This document shows positions 52,271 to 55,205 of a stretch of 55,205 nt of DNA, piece after piece. Source of the stretch: Parabacteroides faecalis (GTDB taxonomy: Bacteria > Bacteroidota > Bacteroidia > Bacteroidales > Tannerellaceae); the NCBI RefSeq assembly GCF_022809355.1, contig NZ_JAKZMM010000029.1, forward strand, positions 1-55,205, given 5' to 3'. The translations under genes were made by a program, and so were the position numbers. Under the pieces are notes generated by a model. It made no database searches and was not told where the DNA came from. It saw only the letters and a program-made list of their open reading frames with translations. The number at the start of each line of letters is the position of its first letter. Within the stretch, counting starts at the first letter, position 1.

Positions 52271-52278
52271 CAAAGATA
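52271..52278 (-). promoter_or_regulatory. -7 box for cdsA
   Basis: TATCTTTG on the minus strand, 28 bp before the ATG. Confidence 0.5.
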
Positions 52279-52306
52279 GGCATATAAACGAAACGTGAAA
52301 GAAAAA

Positions 52307-52340
52307 ATCCCTGTTTAATTCAGTCGAATCAAACAGGGAT
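52307..52340 (-). terminator. Terminator after ftsH
   Basis: ATCCCTGTTT / AAACAGGGAT perfect 10-bp stem followed by a U-run on the minus strand. Confidence 0.8.
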
Positions 52341-52362
52341 GAATCATTTGTTTTGTTTTTTA

Positions 52363-54390
52363 TTACTTGTCTTCTTCCGTTTGGGGAGCTTCTTCACTTG
52401 TTTCTGAAACAGGTGACTCCTCTTTTACATTCTTCTTGTCGTTTTTATCATCTTTATTCTCTTTTTCGAGAATTTCTTCTGAACGGGAAGCCCACGGACG
52501 TTTACCGAAAATATGTTCTACGTCTTCCCGGTAGATGACTTCGCGTTCCAGCAATACATTTGCTAATTCATTATGACCTTCTGCATTTTCGGCCAGAATT
52601 TTCTTGGCACGTTCGTATTGTTCCGAAATAATCTGCTGGACTTCTTCGTCGATGATGCGAGCTGTACTTTCACTATAGGGTTTGGTAAATCCCCATTCCT
52701 GACCACTTGAGTCGTAGTAGTTGATGTTGGGTAACTTATCGCTCATACCATAATAAACGACCATTGCGTATGCTTGTTTGGTAACGCGTTCCAAATCGTT
52801 GCTGGCTCCGTTGGAAATCTGACCGGAATAGAGTTCTTCGGCAGCACGTCCTCCCAGGGTAGAACACATTTCGTCGAGCATTTCTTCGCGGGTTGTGATC
52901 GGACGTTCTTCAGGCAGATACCAGGCTGCGCCTAAGGCTTTTCCACGAGGTACGATCGTCACCTTCACCAGCGGATTGGCATGTTCCAGCTTCCAGCTGA
53001 TTGTTGCATGACCTGCTTCGTGGATCGCAATGCGTTTCCGTTCGGTTTCTGTCATGACCGTTGTTCTTTTTTCCAAACCGCCGACGATACGGTCCACTGC
53101 ATTCATGAAGTCTTCTTTCTGAACAAACTTTTTGTTGTTTCGGGCTGCAATCAATGCGGCTTCATTACATACATTCGCTATATCGGCTCCCGAGAATCCC
53201 GGAGTTTGTCGAGCCAGGAGTTCGGCATCAACACTGTCATCTATCTTGATCGGACGCAGATGAACGCCGAATATTTCCTTTCGTTCATTCAAATCCGGCA
53301 ATTCAACATGAATCTGACGGTCGAAACGTCCGGCACGCAATAAGGCTTTATCCAGAATATCGGCACGGTTAGTTGCCGCCAGGATAATCACACCACTGTT
53401 CGAACCAAATCCATCCATTTCGGTCAGCAATTGGTTCAATGTGTTTTCGCGCTCGTCGTTACTGTTCATATTCGCGTTTTTCCCACGGGCACGGCCTACG
53501 GCATCAATTTCGTCGATAAATACGATACAAGGAGCTTTTTCCTTGGCCTGACGGAACAAGTCGCGTACACGAGAGGCTCCAACTCCGACGAACATTTCTA
53601 CGAAATCAGAACCCGATAAAGAGAAGAACGGGACATTCGCTTCGCCGGCTACTGCTTTTGCCAATAAAGTCTTACCTGTTCCCGGAGGACCTACTAACAA
53701 AGCTCCCTTCGGAATTTTACCTCCCAATTCTGTATATTTGGAAGGATTCTTCAGGAATGATACAATTTCTTCTACTTCCTGCTTGGCTCCAGCCAAACCA
53801 GCCACGTCTTTAAAGGTAACTTGCGGATTGTTGTCTTTGTCAAACAACTGAGCCTTGGCTTTTCCAACGCTGAAAACACCGCCCGGACCACCGCCGGCTC
53901 CGCCAGACATCCTTTTCATTAAGAATATCCAAACCAGAACGAAGAGGATAATAGGGCCAAATGATATGAGAAAACTCCACATCGCATCGTCGCCTTCCTC
54001 GAAGCTTACTTGCGTATCAATTTTATCATCGGATACTGCATTGTCATAGAAGTCGGAGAACTTATCGGCCGACGGGATTTTAATATATACTTTAGGTGAC
54101 AAGCTGTCGGTCATCTTTTCTCCCGGAAAGACAATACCTATCTTATCACTTTTAACCGTAGCCTCTACGACATTCTTTTTGTTATAGACAACCATCTTGT
54201 CGAATACGTTTTCTTTGGCCAACTTTTGGAATTCTGTCCAGCCTATTTCTTTAGAACCGGTCGAATCGTTGGTCATATACAACGCAATCAACAGCAAAAA
54301 GATGATTCCGTACATCCAATAGAAATTGAAGCGGAACATCTTTTGTTTGTTGTCCTTGGGTTTATTCGGATTCATTCTATTGTTTTCCAT
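52363..54390 (-). CDS. ftsH: ATP-dependent zinc metalloprotease FtsH
   Basis: A 675-aa membrane AAA+ protease for quality control of membrane proteins. Two helices (about 24-40 and 137-159) flank a periplasmic domain. Walker A GPPGTGKT, Walker B in [11 protein letters not shown], second region of homology, and zinc site HEAGH are intact. The C-terminus is an acidic tail ([10 protein letters not shown]). 29 bp after rsfS, likely co-transcribed. Confidence 0.97.
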   Translation of the reverse strand: MENNRMNPNKPKDNKQKMFRFNFYWMYGIIFLLLIALYMTNDSTGSKEIGWTEFQKLAKENVFDKMVVYNKKNVVEATVKSDKIGIVFPGEKMTDSLSPKVYIKIPSADKFSDFYDNAVSDDKIDTQVSFEEGDDAMWSFLISFGPIILFVLVWIFLMKRMSGGAGGGPGGVFSVGKAKAQLFDKDNNPQVTFKDVAGLAGAKQEVEEIVSFLKNPSKYTELGGKIPKGALLVGPPGTGKTLLAKAVAGEANVPFFSLSGSDFVEMFVGVGASRVRDLFRQAKEKAPCIVFIDEIDAVGRARGKNANMNSNDERENTLNQLLTEMDGFGSNSGVIILAATNRADILDKALLRAGRFDRQIHVELPDLNERKEIFGVHLRPIKIDDSVDAELLARQTPGFSGADIANVCNEAALIAARNNKKFVQKEDFMNAVDRIVGGLEKRTTVMTETERKRIAIHEAGHATISWKLEHANPLVKVTIVPRGKALGAAWYLPEERPITTREEMLDEMCSTLGGRAAEELYSGQISNGASNDLERVTKQAYAMVVYYGMSDKLPNINYYDSSGQEWGFTKPYSESTARIIDEEVQQIISEQYERAKKILAENAEGHNELANVLLEREVIYREDVEHIFGKRPWASRSEEILEKENKDDKNDKKNVKEESPVSETSEEAPQTEEDK

Positions 54391-54419
54391 ATGCTATGTT
54401 TGTAAATGCAAATTCAATA

Positions 54420-54779
54420 TTAGTCCAGGTTGGGGATTTCTGTAATCTTGGCATCTTCCCAAAGCGTATCCAGATTATAGAACTTGCGTTTTTCGGGTAA
54501 AAAGATGTGGACCATTACGGTTCCATAATCCATACCGATCCATTCCGCACGTTGTTCGCCGTCGATCGACAATGTCTTTTCTCCGGCTTCCCGGCGGGCG
54601 AAATCCCAAACGGAATCACATAATGTGGAAACTTGTGATGGAGAGTTTCCTTCTCCAATAACCATGTATTGGCAAATCGCTCCTTCTATCGAGCTTAAGT
54701 CAACTACAACAATATTTTTCCCTTTCTTTTCTTGCAGGCCGTTTACGATGGCCTGTACTAAAACTTGTGTTTGATCCAT
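54420..54779 (-). CDS. rsfS: Ribosomal silencing factor RsfS
   Basis: A 119-aa protein that binds L14 and blocks subunit joining in stationary phase. Family core: DLSSIEGAICQYMVIGEG, RAEWIGMDYGTVMVHIF and FYNLDTLWEDA. First gene of the rsfS-ftsH pair, a common arrangement in this phylum. Confidence 0.93.
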   Translation of the reverse strand: MDQTQVLVQAIVNGLQEKKGKNIVVVDLSSIEGAICQYMVIGEGNSPSQVSTLCDSVWDFARREAGEKTLSIDGEQRAEWIGMDYGTVMVHIFLPEKRKFYNLDTLWEDAKITEIPNLD

Positions 54780-54813
54780 TCTTATCTTACTAAAATTCTA
54801 ATTTCCAAAGTTG

Positions 54814-54821
54814 CAAAGATA
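54814..54821 (-). promoter_or_regulatory. -7 box for rsfS-ftsH
   Basis: TATCTTTG on the minus strand, 34 bp before the rsfS ATG. Confidence 0.5.
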
Positions 54822-54998
54822 CTTGGAATAAATTTATTTCAGGCATCTTGTCAGGTAAATTCTTTTTATCAATTCATTTTTCTTTACAAAAACAACTGGG
54901 ATGCCCGAAAAGTTCATTCGTTTGTTTCCTTTCCACCAATAGGGGGAATGATTCTTGTCTGATAGGAAAAAGATGTGTGTAGGTTTATATTTTTAGAC

Positions 54999-55086
54999 CG
55001 TTTCACCCTTGTGAAGAGATCGTTTCACCTGGGTGATACGATCGTTCCGCAACTGTGATACGATCGTTCCACCCAGGTGGAACGAT
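54999..55086. repeat. Four tandem 22-bp near-palindromic units
   Basis: Units start at 54999, 55021, 55043 and 55065, each 22 bp and close to CGTTTCACCnnGGTGATACGAT. The last (55065-55084) is a perfect palindrome with arms CGTTCCACC / GGTGGAACG; the other three have 1 to 3 arm mismatches. No gene is visible in 54780-55205. Confidence 0.85.
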
Positions 55087-55112
55087 ATAAAATATGTCAT
55101 TTAACGGATTTA

Positions 55113-55183
55113 GTTGACTTAAAATCTCTTTATAAATAAAAGGGGTTGACTCTAGTTTAACTTATTTATATACTGAGTTGACT
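55113..55183 (+). repeat. Three GTTGACT boxes at 32-bp spacing
   Basis: GTTGACT starts at 55113, 55145 and 55177, exactly 32 bp apart, with AT-rich spacers. The unit may continue past the right edge. It could be a binding-site array for a gene outside the window. Confidence 0.5.
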
Positions 55184-55205
55184 CATATTTTTGTTAATCA
55201 CTCAA

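Noticed and set aside
54999-55086. CRISPR array
   Set aside because: 22-bp units lie head to tail without unique spacers.

Overview
The window looks like chromosomal DNA of a gut Bacteroidales bacterium, most likely Parabacteroides or a close relative (inference). Gene content and order are typical of the phylum: a regulator/lptE/TPR/secG run, a nusB-yajC-ybbR-coaE run, a PorT-like barrel, and DUF4491, DUF5606 and DUF3276 proteins. At least fifteen upstream regions carry the Bacteroidetes -7 box TAnnTTTG. Two of these, for trpL and tRNA-Ser, also have a TTTG -33 box exactly 19 bp upstream.

Layout. 1-5119: pgpA, pdxA and a four-gene operon (CTP-transferase, SDR, CDP-alcohol phosphotransferase, acyltransferase) that reads as an uncharacterised headgroup or lipid pathway. 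5216-9894: a sigma-54-type regulator, lptE, a TPR protein, secG, a DUF4491 protein and a membrane-anchored degenerate aspartyl protease with a PDZ domain. 9972-14749: two tandem giant DUF285 (BspA-like) repeat proteins without signal peptides. 15061-26317: an 11.2-kb NBU2-type integrative mobilizable element at the 3' end of tRNA-Ser(UGA), carrying integrase, replication, primase and relaxase genes plus lnu(AN2) lincosamide and mef(En2) macrolide resistance. 26585-33505: a complete trp operon (trpB-E-G-D-C-F-A) behind an attenuator whose leader peptide has three consecutive Trp codons. 33525-43005: an MBL hydrolase, alkaline phosphatase, M24 peptidase, a DUF368 (PopT) flippase, glnS, a PAP2 phosphatase and dnaX. 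43140-55205: an M3 peptidase, ftsB/divIC, DUF5606, coaE, ybbR, yajC, nusB, a DUF3276 protein, a 2[4Fe-4S] ferredoxin too small for usual ORF cut-offs, a PorT-like protein, cdsA, ftsH and rsfS.

How it fits together. Much of the core is envelope biogenesis: phospholipid synthesis (cdsA, pgpA, the acyltransferase operon), undecaprenyl-phosphate handling (DUF368, possibly PAP2), LPS transport (lptE), secretion (secG, yajC) and membrane quality control (ftsH). The most interesting unexplained items are the lipid operon whose three transferases all deviate from their signature motifs; the secretion-less DUF285 pair; a 21-bp in-frame repeat inside a small ORF coupled to trpG; and three intergenic arrays of 21-22-bp near-palindromic units that share one architecture although their sequences differ.
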